Made by a program: the position numbers and the translations under genes. A DNA stretch of 64,000 nt, taken from Kaistia hirudinis. Its GTDB lineage: Bacteria; Pseudomonadota; Alphaproteobacteria; Rhizobiales; Kaistiaceae. Below, piece by piece: positions 19,733 to 29,355 of this stretch. The DNA lies in assembly GCF_014196455.1 (NCBI RefSeq), contig NZ_JACIDS010000006.1, forward strand, positions 1-64,000, written 5' to 3'. The notes under the pieces are model-generated. The model was not told the origin of the DNA, made no database searches, and saw only the letters and a list, made by a program, of their open reading frames with translations. Each line of letters opens with the position of its first letter. The first letter of the stretch is position 1.

Positions 19733-20299
19733 GCCGGCGCGCTCCGCCAGCAGCTCCAGACAGTGCTCGAAGGCCGTCGTGTCGGTATAGAGGCGATCCG
19801 GCGCGGCATCGTGCACGATGAGCGCGCCGCCGCGGCGCTCGATGCCGCCCTGCATCATCAGATTATCGGCCATGTCGACATCCTCGATCATCAGGCCATC
19901 GGCGCCGCGCAGCCGTCCGTCGCTGCCGTGGTGGACGTCGCCGCCATAATGGGCGACCGCGCGCTCGCGCATCGGCGCCGCGACGTTGGTGTAGCCATAG
20001 GCGAGCTTGCCGCGCGCGCACATATAGCCGAGCTCGAAGCAGGTGCCGGTGTCGGCGGAAAGCCCGTGATAGGGCGTCAGATTGGCGATGATGGCATCGG
20101 CATTGTCCATCATGCTTTCGTCGACCGCGCTGATCGCATGCCCGAGTTGGCGCTTGGTCGGCTGCGGTGGGATCGCCAGATCGCCGGGCGCCAGCGGGAT
20201 GAGACCGGCGGCACGCGTCAGCGCGATCTTGCGGTCGAGCTGCTCGCGGGCATTGGCCAGGAAGACCTCCGGACCGGCGAGATAGACTTTGAGACTCAT
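19724..20299 (-). CDS. nucleoside 2-deoxyribosyltransferase-family protein
   Basis: This 191-residue protein has the nucleoside 2-deoxyribosyltransferase fold: VYLAGPEVFLANA at the N-terminus, ADAIIANLTPYHG, and the DTGTCFELGYMCARGK segment carrying the expected catalytic Glu. Enzymes of this family exchange or hydrolyse the base of deoxynucleotides, and some act in nucleotide-pool sanitation. The substrate is not evident. The start at 20299 is chosen for MSLKVYLAGP; the frame extends upstream without family character. Confidence 0.85.
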   Translation of the reverse strand: MSLKVYLAGPEVFLANAREQLDRKIALTRAAGLIPLAPGDLAIPPQPTKRQLGHAISAVDESMMDNADAIIANLTPYHGLSADTGTCFELGYMCARGKLAYGYTNVAAPMRERAVAHYGGDVHHGSDGRLRGADGLMIEDVDMADNLMMQGGIERRGGALIVHDAAPDRLYTDTTAFEHCLELLAERAGLR

Positions 20300-20413
20300 G
20301 ATGGTGCCACAGGCTGGGGAGCGATCGCGCCGGAATGGTGCGCCGCAGCATTGTTGCGCGATCTCATCGGGCATCGCAAGCAATCGGCAGAGCTTCACGG
20401 CGCCGCGCCGGCC

Positions 20414-20442
20414 ATATTCCGGGTCTCGGATATTCCGGGTCT
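20414..20442. promoter_or_regulatory. tandem 13-bp direct repeat in a divergent spacer
   Basis: Two perfect copies of ATATTCCGGGTCT (20414-20426 and 20430-20442), 16 bases apart start to start, lie between the divergent deoxyribosyltransferase-family and stress-like genes. The spacing is less than two helical turns. It may be an operator, or just a decayed repeat with a CCGGGTC core like those elsewhere in the window. Confidence 0.3.
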
Positions 20443-20571
20443 TGGGATGGGGATAACCGGGTCATCCCAGTCGCGGCGTTCGCGCGCATCCGGCTTGCCA
20501 ACCTTGTGCCGCGCCGCGTGCAACCGCTAGGATGAATCGACAGCAAACCCGTGTTCTGGGGAGAGGAACGC

Positions 20572-21192
20572 ATGGCCAACAATGCTTCGGAGACGACGAG
20601 CGGCGAATATACTTACGAGGAGCGGGAGGCCGTCGGCATCTTCAGCGACGAGGCTTCGCTCAATGCCGCGGTCGATGCCCTGATGCAGGCGGGCCTGCGG
20701 CAGGAAGACATGAGCGTGCTCGGACATAGCGAGCGGCTCGCCGGCATGTCCGTGCAGCAACTGGAAGATCGCGCCGATGCGCCGCGCGCCGCCTATTCGG
20801 CGCCGGATGCGCGCGTCGAAGGGCTCGCGGCCCTGACCGGCGGTCCTGCGCTCGTGGTCGGCCTCGGTGCCGCAGCGGTGCTGGGCTCGGCCGGCGCCGC
20901 GCTGATCCCGACCATCGCGATCACCGCCGGCAGCGCCGCCGGGTCGGGCGCCGTCGGACTTCTGCTCGCCCGTCTCTTCGGGCGCAAGCATGGCCGCTCG
21001 GTCGAGGAACAGATCGCCGCCGGGGGGCTGCTGCTCTGGGTTCATGCAGCCGATTCCGCCGACGACGAGAAGATCCTCGGCATCCTCAAGAGCAACGGCG
21101 CCAAGGATGTGCATGTCCATGTCCTCACGAAGAACTGGGGCGTCGACGAGGTGCCGCTGCACGACTTCAACCCCGATCCGCTGCTCAAGTAG
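20572..21192 (+). CDS. hypothetical stress-like protein with glycine-rich hydrophobic centre
   Basis: This 206-residue protein has three parts. The N-terminal module (YEEREAVGIFSDEASLNAAV, then DALMQAGLRQEDMSVLG) looks like the YflT/general-stress-17M type. Central glycine/alanine-rich hydrophobic segments (residues about 85-135: GGPALVVGLGAAAVLGSAG, GSAAGSGAVGLLLARLFG) could insert in or lie along membranes. A C-terminal domain contains LLLWVHAADSADDEKILGIL. The ATG at 20572 is preceded by GGGGAGAGG. Such proteins are often part of general stress regulons in alphaproteobacteria. The function is unknown. Confidence 0.8.
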   Translation: MANNASETTSGEYTYEEREAVGIFSDEASLNAAVDALMQAGLRQEDMSVLGHSERLAGMSVQQLEDRADAPRAAYSAPDARVEGLAALTGGPALVVGLGAAAVLGSAGAALIPTIAITAGSAAGSGAVGLLLARLFGRKHGRSVEEQIAAGGLLLWVHAADSADDEKILGILKSNGAKDVHVHVLTKNWGVDEVPLHDFNPDPLLK

Positions 21193-21233
21193 CGCCGCTC
21201 GCGCCCGGCGGCTTCGGCCGCCGGGTCCGCCGC

Positions 21234-22088
21234 CTAGGAGGCCGCCCGGCTTTCGCGCATGGTCAGCAGCGCGCCGATGAAAAAGCCGAGCGCGCCGAGC
21301 AGAAGATTGATGTTCGAGACCGCCGGAATCCATGACGGCTCGGGTCCCGCGGGGACGAAGGCGAGGATCGCCGCGATCATGAAGGCGATGCAGCCGAGAA
21401 GATTCACGAAGACGATCTGCCAGGCGAGATCCTTCGGCTTCCAGCTCCAATAGCGATGGCTCGTCTCAATGAAGGCGAGATAGCCGGAAATGAGGAAGAG
21501 CGCTGAGCCGATCATGTCCGGCGTCCAGATGAACAGGTCCTGCGCGGTCGCGGAGGGCGGGGCCAGGATCGCGTCGAACGTATTGAAATTGAACGCGACC
21601 GTGCCGAGGAACTGCGTGAAGGTGCTGAGCCAGCCGGCGCTCGTCGGATGCCAGCCGATCAGCGCGACGCGGCGCTCTTGTCCAGCCGGCGGATCGACCA
21701 TGAACTCGCTCGCGTTGGCCGCCTGGAAGTGCTGCAGGTAGCCGGCGATGGTGAACGGGATCGAGCCGGCGAAGAAGACCATATTGGTCCATAGCGCCGG
21801 CCATGCCCCGGCCGAGGCCGGGACGAGGCTCAACACGCTGCCCAGCATGAACAGGAATGCGCCGACGGCAAAGATCGCGCCGACGCTCCAATTATAGGCG
21901 GCGCTTTGCCAGAACGGCCGTCCGGCCGGATCGAGCGCCCGGTGGCGGAGGTCGAGCCCCTTGCGATGCTGGCGTGCGAGCCAGACGATGCGTTGGCCGG
22001 CTCGCGTGAAGCTGAGGCGCGTCGCGAAGGGTCCTGGCCCTTCGATCGCGATATGGAGGCCGCTCGGATGCAGGAAATGGCGCTTCAT
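21234..22088 (-). CDS. multi-pass membrane protein, YrhK-like
   Basis: This 284-residue integral membrane protein has about six hydrophobic segments (for example VGAIFAVGAFLFMLGSVLSL, TNMVFFAGSIPFTIAGYL, IVFVNLLGCIAFMIAAIL, LLLGALGFFIGALLTM). The alternation resembles two YrhK-like repeats. An HFQAANASEF segment sits between halves. It lies downstream of, and on the same strand as, the Ntn amidohydrolase and glutamate decarboxylase, so may share their transcript. The function is not known; the YrhK assignment is by pattern only. Confidence 0.7.
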   Translation of the reverse strand: MKRHFLHPSGLHIAIEGPGPFATRLSFTRAGQRIVWLARQHRKGLDLRHRALDPAGRPFWQSAAYNWSVGAIFAVGAFLFMLGSVLSLVPASAGAWPALWTNMVFFAGSIPFTIAGYLQHFQAANASEFMVDPPAGQERRVALIGWHPTSAGWLSTFTQFLGTVAFNFNTFDAILAPPSATAQDLFIWTPDMIGSALFLISGYLAFIETSHRYWSWKPKDLAWQIVFVNLLGCIAFMIAAILAFVPAGPEPSWIPAVSNINLLLGALGFFIGALLTMRESRAAS

Positions 22089-22187
22089 AAGATGGGCATC
22101 GGGCGGGACGGGATGGCATGAGCCGGCGGCCCTGCGGCGCGCCGGCACCATGGCGGCGGAAGGACGGTCCGGATGGTGGACCTTGCG

Positions 22188-23303
22188 TTACCGCGCGGAT
22201 GAACCCTTCAGCAGCGAGGTTCCATCGCCGGCGAGAGCGCCCAGCTTTCCGAACGGGACCACGGCCGGGGCGGTCAGCGCGGAAAGCGCCTTCAGGTCAA
22301 AGGACGAATAGTTGAGGCTCCGATAGTCGCGGATGAAGAACAGTCCGCGGTCGAGATCGGACAGGTTGGTCCACGACGTGAACTCGGTCGCATAGGGTTC
22401 CTTGCCGTCCTGCTGCAGTCCCTGCACCTCGAGATGGCCACCGCCCTGCTCGGGATAATCGATGCTCGCGCCGCGGGGCCGGTCGAAATTGTTCATGATG
22501 TGGGCGAGCGTCTGCACCGCCAGATCGGGTTCGGCGGCCTTCTCGGTGAACTCAGCATAATACGCCGCCCGCACGAAGCGGCCGACCGAAGTGTTCGAGG
22601 CCGGCAGGCCGGCGGTCGCAATGCCGGAATCGGGCTGGGCCGCGGCGTAGGCACCGAACGTCGCCGAGGATTTATCGACGTTGGACAAGAAAGTGTAGTT
22701 GTTGAGATTGACGAGGTGCCAGTCGAACTTCGGGCCGTTGGTCATGACGCCGACCGGATTGTCGTAGACGGTCATGATGCCGTGGTCGAACTCGATCACC
22801 AGCGCCGCGCCGCTCGCATCATGCACGACATAATGGAAGGGCGATTCGACGCCACCGAGCAGGGCGAGGGGCTGCAGCATGATCGGCTGCTCGTCGAGCG
22901 CGGCCTTGACCTCCTCGACGGTGGCGAACTGGCCGAGCGCCCACAGGCCGATATCGGATGCCGACAGCACCGACTTCGTCGCTTCCACCGCCGCCTGCTT
23001 GCCCGCAGCCGTGGGATAGGACAGCAGGCTGAAGGTCAGCCCCTTGTCATTGAGACCTTCGAGCACCTTGAGATCACCGATGCCGATCGGCTTGTCCGGA
23101 GTGGGCAGGCGGTAGGGCATCGTGACGGCGATGGTGCCATGGCGCGTGGCGAAGGTCGCAGGCGCGTGTCCCTCGATGGCCGAGGTCACCGAGAAGCCCG
23201 GCGGATAATAGGCGATCTGGTAGGGCAGATCGATCGTGAGCTCCAGAGTGCGCCCGAAATAGACCTTGCCGGCCGCGTCCTTGTAGCTGAGCGACGTACA
23301 CAT
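22188..23303 (-). CDS. linear-amide C-N hydrolase (choloylglycine/penicillin V acylase family)
   Basis: This 371-residue Ntn hydrolase has Cys2 as nucleophile, exposed once the initiator Met is removed (M-C-T-S-L-S). Typical pieces are YFGRTLEL with the active-site Arg, GLNDKGLTFSLLSYP, and later N-containing stretches (SPFHYVVHD, MTNGPKFDWHLVNL). There is no signal peptide, so it is probably cytoplasmic. Substrates of this family range from conjugated bile salts to N-acyl homoserine lactones and penicillin V; in a soil or water alphaproteobacterium the last two are more plausible. It lies downstream of glutamate decarboxylase. Confidence 0.85.
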   Translation of the reverse strand: MCTSLSYKDAAGKVYFGRTLELTIDLPYQIAYYPPGFSVTSAIEGHAPATFATRHGTIAVTMPYRLPTPDKPIGIGDLKVLEGLNDKGLTFSLLSYPTAAGKQAAVEATKSVLSASDIGLWALGQFATVEEVKAALDEQPIMLQPLALLGGVESPFHYVVHDASGAALVIEFDHGIMTVYDNPVGVMTNGPKFDWHLVNLNNYTFLSNVDKSSATFGAYAAAQPDSGIATAGLPASNTSVGRFVRAAYYAEFTEKAAEPDLAVQTLAHIMNNFDRPRGASIDYPEQGGGHLEVQGLQQDGKEPYATEFTSWTNLSDLDRGLFFIRDYRSLNYSSFDLKALSALTAPAVVPFGKLGALAGDGTSLLKGSSAR

Positions 23304-23432
23304 GTGAGAGCGTTCTCCAGATCCGGAATGGCGCGTTCGCGGAAAAGCGGGATGCGGGTTCGGCGGCTTCCGCTGCCGCCGCCCTGTTCGATGGACGTGC
23401 CGCGGCGCTTGGCGCGCGGCGCGTCAGGGGCT

Positions 23433-24839
23433 TCAATTGTGGTTGAAGCCGCCGGCCTCGTCCTTGGTCATCGGCTGGACGACGGGGTGCTTGGCGAAGA
23501 ATTCGACGGAGCGCTTCAGGTCCTCAAGCAGCAGGCTGGCGAGATCATGGCTCACGCCATGCCGCACGAGGATGCGCTGGATTACGAGGTCCTGGCGGTT
23601 GGCCGGCATCGAATAGGCCGGCACCTGCCAGCCGCGGCTCCGCAGCCGGTCGGCGAGGTCGTAGAGCGTGTAGCCGCCGATCCCGCCCTCGTCCTTGAGC
23701 TTCCAGCACAGCGCCGGAATGCCGGCCTGGCTATTGCCGTCGAACAGGATCTCGAACGGGCCGATCGCCGCGATCTCCTTGGCGAGGAACTGCGCCGTCG
23801 CGTAGCAGGCATCGTGGATCTTGGCGTAGCCCTCGCGGCCGAGACGCAGGAAATTATAGTACTGCGTGATCACCTGCCCGCCCGGACGCGAGAAGTTGAG
23901 CGCGAAGGTCGGCATGTTGCCGCCGAGATAATTGACGTTGAAGACGAGATCCTCGGGCAGGTCGCTCGCCTCGCGCCAGACGACCCAGCCCACGCCCAGC
24001 GGCGCGAGGCCGAACTTGTGGCCCGACGCATTGATCGATTTGACGCGCGGCAGGCGGAAGTCCCAGGGCACGTCCGGCGCGCAGAACGGCGCCAGGAAAC
24101 CGCCGCTGGCACCGTCGACATGGATCGGAACGTCGAGGCCCGTCTCAGCCTGGAGCTTGTCCAGCGCATCGCTGACCGCCTTCACCGGCTCATACTGGCA
24201 GGTGAAGGTGACGCCCATGGTCGGCACGACGCCGATCGTGTTCTCGTCGACCCGCTTCAGCACCTCCTCGGCGTTCATGATCAGCCGGTCGCCCTCGAGC
24301 GGAATCTCGCGGAGCTCGACGTCGAAATAGCGCGCGAATTTGTGCCAGCAGATCTGCACGGGGCCGCAGATGAGATTGGGCTTGTCGGTCGGCAGCCCGG
24401 CTGCCGCGCGCTTCTTGCGCCACTGCCATTTGAGCGCCAGCCCCCCGAGCATGGCCGCCTCGGATGAGCCGACCGTCGAGCAGCCGATGGTGCCCTTCGG
24501 ATCGGGCGAATTCCACAGATCGGCGAGCATGTTCACGCAGCGCGCCTCGATCTCGGCGGTCTGGGGATACTCGTCCTTGTCGATCATGTTCTTGTCGATC
24601 GACAGCGCCATCAGGTCGCGGATCTCGTCGTCGACCCAGGTCTGGCAGAAGGTCGCGAGGTTCTGGCGCGAATTGCCGTCCAGCATCAGCTCGTCGCGGA
24701 CCGCCGCGAAGACATGGCGCGGATCGGCCTCCGACGGCGGGAACGCGAATTTCGGCAGGGCGCCGGAGAGGTCGACGGCCGAGTAGACGTCGTCCAGCAG
24801 TTCATCGCGGAGAGCGTTCTTCGAAGGATCTGATGTCAA
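23433..24839 (-). CDS. gadB: glutamate decarboxylase
   Basis: This 468-residue group II PLP decarboxylase converts glutamate to GABA and CO2, consuming a proton. Clear motifs are [34 protein letters not shown] (as IHVDGASGG) and the PLP lysine in [17 protein letters not shown]. The length equals the usual 465-470. The start is TTG 24839, supported by GAGGAG eight bases upstream. No GadC-type antiporter is beside it in this window. An Ntn amidohydrolase and a membrane protein follow on the same strand. Confidence 0.93.
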   Translation of the reverse strand: MTSDPSKNALRDELLDDVYSAVDLSGALPKFAFPPSEADPRHVFAAVRDELMLDGNSRQNLATFCQTWVDDEIRDLMALSIDKNMIDKDEYPQTAEIEARCVNMLADLWNSPDPKGTIGCSTVGSSEAAMLGGLALKWQWRKKRAAAGLPTDKPNLICGPVQICWHKFARYFDVELREIPLEGDRLIMNAEEVLKRVDENTIGVVPTMGVTFTCQYEPVKAVSDALDKLQAETGLDVPIHVDGASGGFLAPFCAPDVPWDFRLPRVKSINASGHKFGLAPLGVGWVVWREASDLPEDLVFNVNYLGGNMPTFALNFSRPGGQVITQYYNFLRLGREGYAKIHDACYATAQFLAKEIAAIGPFEILFDGNSQAGIPALCWKLKDEGGIGGYTLYDLADRLRSRGWQVPAYSMPANRQDLVIQRILVRHGVSHDLASLLLEDLKRSVEFFAKHPVVQPMTKDEAGGFNHN

Positions 24840-24891
24840 GCCTCGATCTCCTCAGTCAGCTAGGAACAGATGAGCGGGCCGCATGGCGCGG

Positions 24892-26430
24892 CTACTGCGA
24901 TGATGTCAGGGCGGAGGCGTCGCGGGACGTCATCCGGCCGAGCACGAAGGCGAGGTTCGATGCGGCGACGAGCGAGGCCGTATAGGCATCCGCCTGCGCC
25001 TGGCGCGCCGTGAGCAGCCCGCTGTCGGCGGCCGTCGCCGTGGTGATGTCGCCGACGCCGGCGCGATAGGAATCGAGCGCCGCATCATAGGTGACGGCGG
25101 CGGCCGAGGTCAGCGCCGTGGCCGCGCGGTAGGAGGCGAGCGCCGAGCGCAGCGTATCGGCGCTGACGACGATCTCGCGCGCCGCGTCGTCGCGCGTCCG
25201 CTGGAATGTCGCCTCGCTCGCGGCGGCGAGCGACTGGGCATTCTTGAGCTGGGCTTCCCGGAGGCCGCCGTCGAAGAGCGGCATCGTCGCGCCGACGACG
25301 ACGCCGGTCGCCGCCGATTGCTGGCCGATCGTCGGCATGCCAGAGGCGCTCAGATTGGTGTTGCCGCCGGCGGCGACGGCGCCGAGATAGACCTTGGGCA
25401 TGAATTCCGCCTCGGCGGCCGTGATGCCGGCCTGGCTCGCCTTCATCGCGGAGAAGGAGGCGAGCACGTCCGGGCGCTGTGCGAGCGCTGCCTTGATCAT
25501 CTGCTCCGTCGGCGCGCCGACGCTGTCGGGCAGCCGCCGCGATCCGGATTCCGAGACGCGGAGCTGCGTTACCGGCGAGACGCCCATCGCGCCGAGGAGC
25601 GCCTGATAGGCGTCTTTCTCCTGGCCCTGGGACTGGACGAGCCCGAACTGCGCCTGCGCCACCGCCTGTCGGGCCTGCGCGAGCTCGACGGTGGTGCCGA
25701 TCCCCTTGTCGACCCGTGCCTGCGCCGCCGCTTCGATCTTGCGGCTGTTGGCGAGGTTCTGGTCGGCGATGCGTACGCGGCTCCGCGCGGCGCCGTAGAG
25801 ATAATAGGTGCGCGTGACGTCGTAGATGATCTTTTGGTGCACGCCGTTGAACAGGACGTTCGCGGCCGCCGAATTGTGTTGCGCCGCCTCGTGCAGCGCC
25901 TTGCGCTGTCCGAAGTCGAACACCAGCCATTGCAGCGCGATCTGCGGTGACACGCCGCTGACCGTGGTGGTGACCTCGTCCTGATTGCCGATCGCGACGG
26001 GGAGCGGCGCCGAATAGCTCTGCGAGCCGCCGATCACGTTGGCGGAGATGTAGGGCAGGTAGGTCGCCTCGACCATGCCGGCCGCGAGCGCCGCCTGCCG
26101 CGCGGTCTGCCAGGCGATGCGGGTGGCCGGGTTCTGCGTCTGCGCGATGTCGATCAGCTCGGGGAGGCCGTAGACCTTGTTGCGTTGGATGCCGGGCGTC
26201 GGCTGGAGCGCCGAGACGGCATCGTCGGACCGGACGCCGAAGTCGTTCGCGCCGCTCCTGCCGCCCGCCTTGGTGGCCGCCGCTTCGGATGGGGGCTTCC
26301 ACGGCGTGGACGGGTCGCTCGGCGCGTTTTCGAGCATGCTCGAGGTGCAGGCGGCGAGCGAGCCGCCGATCAGCACCGCAAGCGCGAAGCCGAAGAGCCT
26401 GACGGCAGGGAGTCGCATCGTGCTCGCCAT
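24892..26430 (-). CDS. mdtP: outer-membrane efflux lipoprotein, TolC/NodT family (MdtP-like)
   Basis: This protein of about 512 residues is the outer-membrane channel of the tripartite pump encoded with mdtO and mdtN. It has a signal peptide with lipobox (SLAAC, Cys near residue 28) and two long coiled-coil/beta-barrel repeats (YGLPELIDIAQTQNPATRIAW; LAQRPDVLASFSAMKASQAG). ATG 26430 is chosen; a GTG at 26439 would overlap the mdtO stop. It is last in the ytcA-mdtN-mdtO-mdtP order known from E. coli. Confidence 0.87.
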   Translation of the reverse strand: MASTMRLPAVRLFGFALAVLIGGSLAACTSSMLENAPSDPSTPWKPPSEAAATKAGGRSGANDFGVRSDDAVSALQPTPGIQRNKVYGLPELIDIAQTQNPATRIAWQTARQAALAAGMVEATYLPYISANVIGGSQSYSAPLPVAIGNQDEVTTTVSGVSPQIALQWLVFDFGQRKALHEAAQHNSAAANVLFNGVHQKIIYDVTRTYYLYGAARSRVRIADQNLANSRKIEAAAQARVDKGIGTTVELAQARQAVAQAQFGLVQSQGQEKDAYQALLGAMGVSPVTQLRVSESGSRRLPDSVGAPTEQMIKAALAQRPDVLASFSAMKASQAGITAAEAEFMPKVYLGAVAAGGNTNLSASGMPTIGQQSAATGVVVGATMPLFDGGLREAQLKNAQSLAAASEATFQRTRDDAAREIVVSADTLRSALASYRAATALTSAAAVTYDAALDSYRAGVGDITTATAADSGLLTARQAQADAYTASLVAASNLAFVLGRMTSRDASALTSSQ

Positions 26431-26435
26431 CCCCG

Positions 26436-28319
26436 TCACCCCGCAGCCAGTTGTTCGATGCGGCGCAGCCGCGCCGCGATGTCGCCGGTTCCATCGTCGG
26501 TCGCCTCGGCCGGCTGGTCGGAAGACGGGGCAGCGGCAGACCGCCCGCCGATCCGTTCGGCCACGCGATCGAGCCGGCGCGGCACATCGTCCGTCGGGGC
26601 GGGTGCGAAGAGGAGCATGGGCAGGAATGCCCGCGTCTCGGCGATCAGATCGCGCAATTCGGCGATGCGCGCGGCCGATGGGCGCTCCGAGGCCGGCTCG
26701 AACGGCAGCAGGGCCAGCTGTTCGCGCGCCTTGGCCGTCTCCGTCTCGATGATTTCCGCGTCCGCGAGGGCGGCGATCCGCGCGTCGGGCGCCAACGTCG
26801 CGAGGCGCGACAGTGCGGCGAAGACGCGCGCCAGCCGTTCGCGGATCTCGACGATGGCGCTCTTGGGCCAGATGCTCGTGAAGAAGAGATAGACGACGAC
26901 ATTGCCGAGTAGGATGCCGACGATGCGGTCGCGGCCGGAATCCATGCTGCTGCTCGGCGCGAAGCCGTCGAGCACCGTCAGCAGGAAGGCGAGCCCGACC
27001 TGGACGCCGGCATAGGAGATGCGCTCATTGCCGGTCGACACCCAGGCCGCCACGAGAATGGCGCCGAAGACCAGCGCCATCAGCCCGCCGACCGATTCGA
27101 GATGCGGGATGACGTAGAGGATGGAGAGGAAGCCCATCGCGGCGCCGACCAGGCAGCCGGTGATGCGGAGGATCAGCTTGTGAACCGTCTCGGCGGTGGT
27201 GCCGAGGGCAGCGACGTAGCAGGTGATCATCGCGGTGTGGATGCCCTGCCAGTTGATCAGCGAATAGATGAGGTAGCAGGAGATCGCCGCCGCCGTGGTC
27301 TTCAGCGCATAGCGCTGATAGTCGGGATTGGTGAAGGCGTCGGCGGCGAGGAAGGGCGGCTTGGCGGGTGCCTCGTCGGAGCCGCCATTTTGCTGCGACA
27401 ATCCCGCAAGCGCCGTGCGGAGGGCACCGAGCGCCGGCGCGTCCGTTGCCGAAGCTTGGCTCGTGCCCTCGGGGCGGTCGCCCTTGCCGACGGCGTCCGC
27501 TGCCGCGCGCAGCTGCCGCACGAGCCCGTCCCGGACGTCGCGTGTCATCTCCGCCGGCAGGGCAGCGATCGCGAGCATCAGGCGATAGCTGTTCATCGCC
27601 GCGCCGCGCAGCCAGGTGACATAGGCGGTCGGCGCCGTATGGAAGATTGTCGCCAGCATCGCCTGCTGGCCGATATCGGCATTGCCTTCGGCGAGCGGCG
27701 GCTGCACGCGTCCGGCGTCCGCCTCATCGAGTGCCTCGGCGGATGCCTTCAGACGTTCCACGATGGTGTCGCGCATCAGTTTGTGCGGCGAGGTGCCGAG
27801 CACGAGGTTGAAGACGATCATGAGCGCCATCGGCACGCAGGCCATCTGCCAGGCATAGAGCAGGCCGCGGGTCACGATCTCGCCGGCCGGAACCTGGTCG
27901 ACCAGCGTGAGAACGAAGACGATCACCAGCGCGATGATCGAGCCGATCTCGCCCAGCTGCGATGCGGCGCCGAGGAACACGAACACGAACGAAATCAGCG
28001 CCATCACGGCAATCCGCAGCAGCGGCGAATCGGCCGTCGCCTGCACGAGCGGCGCCATGGCGAGCACCACGACGCTGGCCAGGATGATCAGCCCGATCGA
28101 CTGCCCGACATTCTGGGCGCCGTTCGGCTTCATCAGGAAGATGATGAGATAGCAGCCGATGGCCGATTCCGGGATCTTGTAGACCATGGCGACGCCGGCG
28201 ACGATCGCGCAGAGCAGCGCGACCCGCCAGGTCATGGCAAGGCGGCCCGGGAAGGGCTGGAGGTCGCGCGCGGTCTGGCGTGCCACGGCGCGCCAGGGGA
28301 ACTCAGCAGCTCTGGCCAT
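26436..28319 (-). CDS. mdtO: FUSC-family inner-membrane efflux protein (MdtO/AaeB-like)
   Basis: This 627-residue protein has two hydrophobic halves of about five to six membrane segments each (residues about 30-185 and 345-480) separated by and followed by soluble helical regions. This is the FUSC/aromatic-acid exporter layout. IPESAIGCYLIIFLMKPNGAQN-type opening and NWQGIHTAMITCYVAALGTTAE are family-like. It overlaps mdtN by 17 bases. Such pumps export aromatic acids or amphipathic drugs; the substrate here is unknown. Confidence 0.88.
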   Translation of the reverse strand: MARAAEFPWRAVARQTARDLQPFPGRLAMTWRVALLCAIVAGVAMVYKIPESAIGCYLIIFLMKPNGAQNVGQSIGLIILASVVVLAMAPLVQATADSPLLRIAVMALISFVFVFLGAASQLGEIGSIIALVIVFVLTLVDQVPAGEIVTRGLLYAWQMACVPMALMIVFNLVLGTSPHKLMRDTIVERLKASAEALDEADAGRVQPPLAEGNADIGQQAMLATIFHTAPTAYVTWLRGAAMNSYRLMLAIAALPAEMTRDVRDGLVRQLRAAADAVGKGDRPEGTSQASATDAPALGALRTALAGLSQQNGGSDEAPAKPPFLAADAFTNPDYQRYALKTTAAAISCYLIYSLINWQGIHTAMITCYVAALGTTAETVHKLILRITGCLVGAAMGFLSILYVIPHLESVGGLMALVFGAILVAAWVSTGNERISYAGVQVGLAFLLTVLDGFAPSSSMDSGRDRIVGILLGNVVVYLFFTSIWPKSAIVEIRERLARVFAALSRLATLAPDARIAALADAEIIETETAKAREQLALLPFEPASERPSAARIAELRDLIAETRAFLPMLLFAPAPTDDVPRRLDRVAERIGGRSAAAPSSDQPAEATDDGTGDIAARLRRIEQLAAG

Positions 28320-29352
28320 GGTGCACGGTTACAGTCGCGGAGGCTCCGATACGCATCAGCTCGTCGGGCGGATCAAGCAGGCGGATCCGGACGGGAAAGC
28401 GCTGCGCGACGCGCACCCAGTCTAGATTCTTCGGCACGATCGGCATGGTGCGCGGAAGGTTGATCACGTCCTGCGAAGCGACGCCCCAACCCGTCCCCTC
28501 GACGCGGCCACGGATCGGGACCGTCCGGTCCGCGAGCGTGTAGACGGTCGCGCAATCACCCACCGCGATGGACGGCAGTTCCGTCTCGAGGAACGCGGCC
28601 GAGGCGAACCATTCGGCGGTGTCGATCAGCGTGAAGACGGACTGGCCGGTGAGGACATATTCGCCCGGCGAGGTCGCGAGCCCGACGACCTTGCCGGCAA
28701 ACGGCGCCCGGATCGTTGCATCGTCGAGCGCCCGCTGCGCGATCGCCAGCGCCGCGCGGCGGGCCTCCACCAAGGCGATGGAAGCGGCGGCGTTGCTGAC
28801 CAGCGCGTCGGCCGCCTCCTCCTGATGCAGCGCCTGACGGAGGCTCACCTCCGCGTCGCGCTTGGCCGTCGCGGCATCGTCGACCTGCTGCGCGCTCACA
28901 TAGCCCTTGGGGCGGAGCGCCTGCAGCCGCGCGAGCGTCTGCGTGGCGAGGTCCAGATTCGAACGCGCGCGCGAGACCTGCTCGGTCGCGATGACGGCAT
29001 TGGAGCGCTCGGCGGAGACGGTGCGCGCCTGGTCGGCCTCGGCGGCTTCGGCGATCTTCAGATCGGCTTCCGCCTGTTCCACGGCGAGGCGGAAGGGCAC
29101 CGGGTCGAGCGCGAACAGCAGCTGGTCCTTGGCGACCGTCTGGTTCTCCTTGACGTCGATGGCCGCGATGCGCCCGGGAACCGCCGAGGAGATGTTCACG
29201 ACGCTCGCCGTCAGCACGGCGTCCTGCGACAGCGGGTTGAGATCGGCATTGCGGAAATAGCGCATTCCGAGAAACACCGCCGCGGCGACGGCGGCGAGGC
29301 TCACGACGACGCCGACGGCCTGGGCGGCGCGGGGCTTGTGATCCGGATGCAA
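28303..29352 (-). CDS. mdtN: HlyD-type periplasmic adaptor of an efflux pump (MdtN-like)
   Basis: This 349-residue membrane-fusion protein has one N-terminal membrane anchor (residues about 10-30), split lipoyl halves (VNISSAVPGRIAAIDVKENQ and TIRAPFAGKVVGLATSPGEY) flanking a coiled coil, then a beta-barrel domain (LIDTAEWF). The end DWVRVAQRFPVRIRL...RIGASATV resembles E. coli MdtN. The start is TTG 29352, supported by GGGAG upstream; only three bases separate it from the ytcA stop. Confidence 0.88.
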   Translation of the reverse strand: MHPDHKPRAAQAVGVVVSLAAVAAAVFLGMRYFRNADLNPLSQDAVLTASVVNISSAVPGRIAAIDVKENQTVAKDQLLFALDPVPFRLAVEQAEADLKIAEAAEADQARTVSAERSNAVIATEQVSRARSNLDLATQTLARLQALRPKGYVSAQQVDDAATAKRDAEVSLRQALHQEEAADALVSNAAASIALVEARRAALAIAQRALDDATIRAPFAGKVVGLATSPGEYVLTGQSVFTLIDTAEWFASAAFLETELPSIAVGDCATVYTLADRTVPIRGRVEGTGWGVASQDVINLPRTMPIVPKNLDWVRVAQRFPVRIRLLDPPDELMRIGASATVTVHHGQSC

Positions 29353-29355
29353 GGC

